Shown here: one piece after another, positions 16,266 to 16,527 of the stretch | Position numbering within the stretch: the first letter of the stretch is position 1 | How the letters are laid out: each line of letters opens with the position of its first letter | DNA from: Flammula alnicola | Lineage: Eukaryota > Basidiomycota > Agaricomycetes > Agaricales > Strophariaceae | Length of the DNA: 16,527 nt | Direction of reading: 5' to 3' | NCBI GenBank assembly: GCA_015499995.1 | Contig: JADNRV010000709.1 | Span: 1-16,527 of the forward strand | Made by a program: the position numbers and the translations under genes | Notes under the pieces: generated by a model | Told to the model about the DNA's origin: nothing | The model's input: the letters and a program-made list of their open reading frames with translations, nothing else | Database searches by the model: none

Positions 16266-16527
16266 AAATGGGGTGGATGGAAGCGCTGCTGTCACTGCAC
16301 AGCTGGGTTGTAGAGAAAAGGGGTACCGTGTTATGGTAATCGCACCGCTTATAGTACTGCATAGTATTTCCCATCCACACCGTCCTCCTCACATTGCGTA
16401 CGCCGTCCTACATTCAATCTACCCCTTTCTTAACCAAAATCCACGCCTTTTCTTTATCTTTACGTTCAACCGGTGTATTTACACCGATATCTTTTACACG
16501 CAGTGCTGCTTACTGACCCTTAATAAT
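16266..16527. other. 3' flank of the recombinase gene
   Basis: No gene is visible to the window edge. A perfect palindrome, CGGTGTA-TT-TACACCG, lies at 16471-16486, and a TTTTACACGCAG word follows at about 16493-16504. If the gene sits in a mobile element, its right end or a second gene may lie beyond 16527. Confidence 0.5.
16471..16486. repeat. Perfect 7+2+7 palindrome
   Basis: CGGTGTATTTACACCG is a perfect inverted repeat about 205 bp after the recombinase stop codon. Tyrosine recombinases bind paired inverted arms around a short crossover, though those arms are usually longer (11-13 bp with a 6-8-bp spacer), so the resemblance is loose. Confidence 0.6.

Noticed and set aside
1..16527. tRNA, rRNA or other structured RNA genes
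   Set aside because: I saw no tRNA-like A/B-box pair with a foldable cloverleaf and no rRNA-like conserved stretch on either strand by eye; a covariance-model scan could still find one.

Overview
The window looks like a repeat-rich, gene-poor stretch of a filamentous fungal chromosome, most likely a mushroom-forming basidiomycete (Agaricomycetes). The reasons are the short introns (about 48-73 nt) with GTRAGT-like donors and CTNAY-type branch points, a NACHT-type NTPase fragment of the kind expanded in Agaricomycetes, and a Plavaka-type transposase relic, a family I know from those fungi. The assignment rests on protein and intron style only.

Layout. 1-1313: no recognisable gene; GCGTGC-rich short repeats. 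1314-4298: a nested inverted structure. Two 169-bp diverged arms (1314-1482 and 4130-4298) face each other, and between them lies a 2.07-kb non-coding element (1638-3711) with 26-bp terminal inverted repeats and subterminal arrays of a TGAATCA-type motif. 4299-6515: minus-strand coding-like blocks that look decayed, the best being a multi-exon relic at 5807-6515. 7001-7965: two short, mutually similar C-terminal coding ends in tail-to-tail orientation, with a repeat block between them. 8334-8966: a MITE-like element with about 60-bp inverted ends. 8996-9637: a NACHT NTPase fragment lacking its P-loop. 9666-10959: a Plavaka-type transposase 3' half broken by two stop codons and two frameshifts, directly abutting the NACHT fragment. 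10960-12365: mostly unassigned, with one weak minus-strand reading frame.

The one apparently intact gene is at 12421-16265 (+). Joining five exons gives an unbroken 1,201-residue frame (3,606 nt including the stop, with every splice phase matching). The protein has four C2H2-type zinc fingers, a long Pro/Ser-rich linker, an Asp/Gly/Glu tract encoded by a hexanucleotide repeat, and a C-terminal tyrosine-recombinase domain with all expected catalytic positions (R945, K978, H1068-x-x-R1071, H1102, Y1111). It is preceded by a TATA box. I read it as a mobile-element recombinase (Crypton-like in logic but with OrsD-like zinc fingers) or a domesticated derivative, and it is the best candidate here for an undescribed system.

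How the parts relate. I see no operon-like or pathway logic. The window reads as successive insertions into one another. The recombinase gene at the right is the only component that looks functional, and its element may extend past the right edge.
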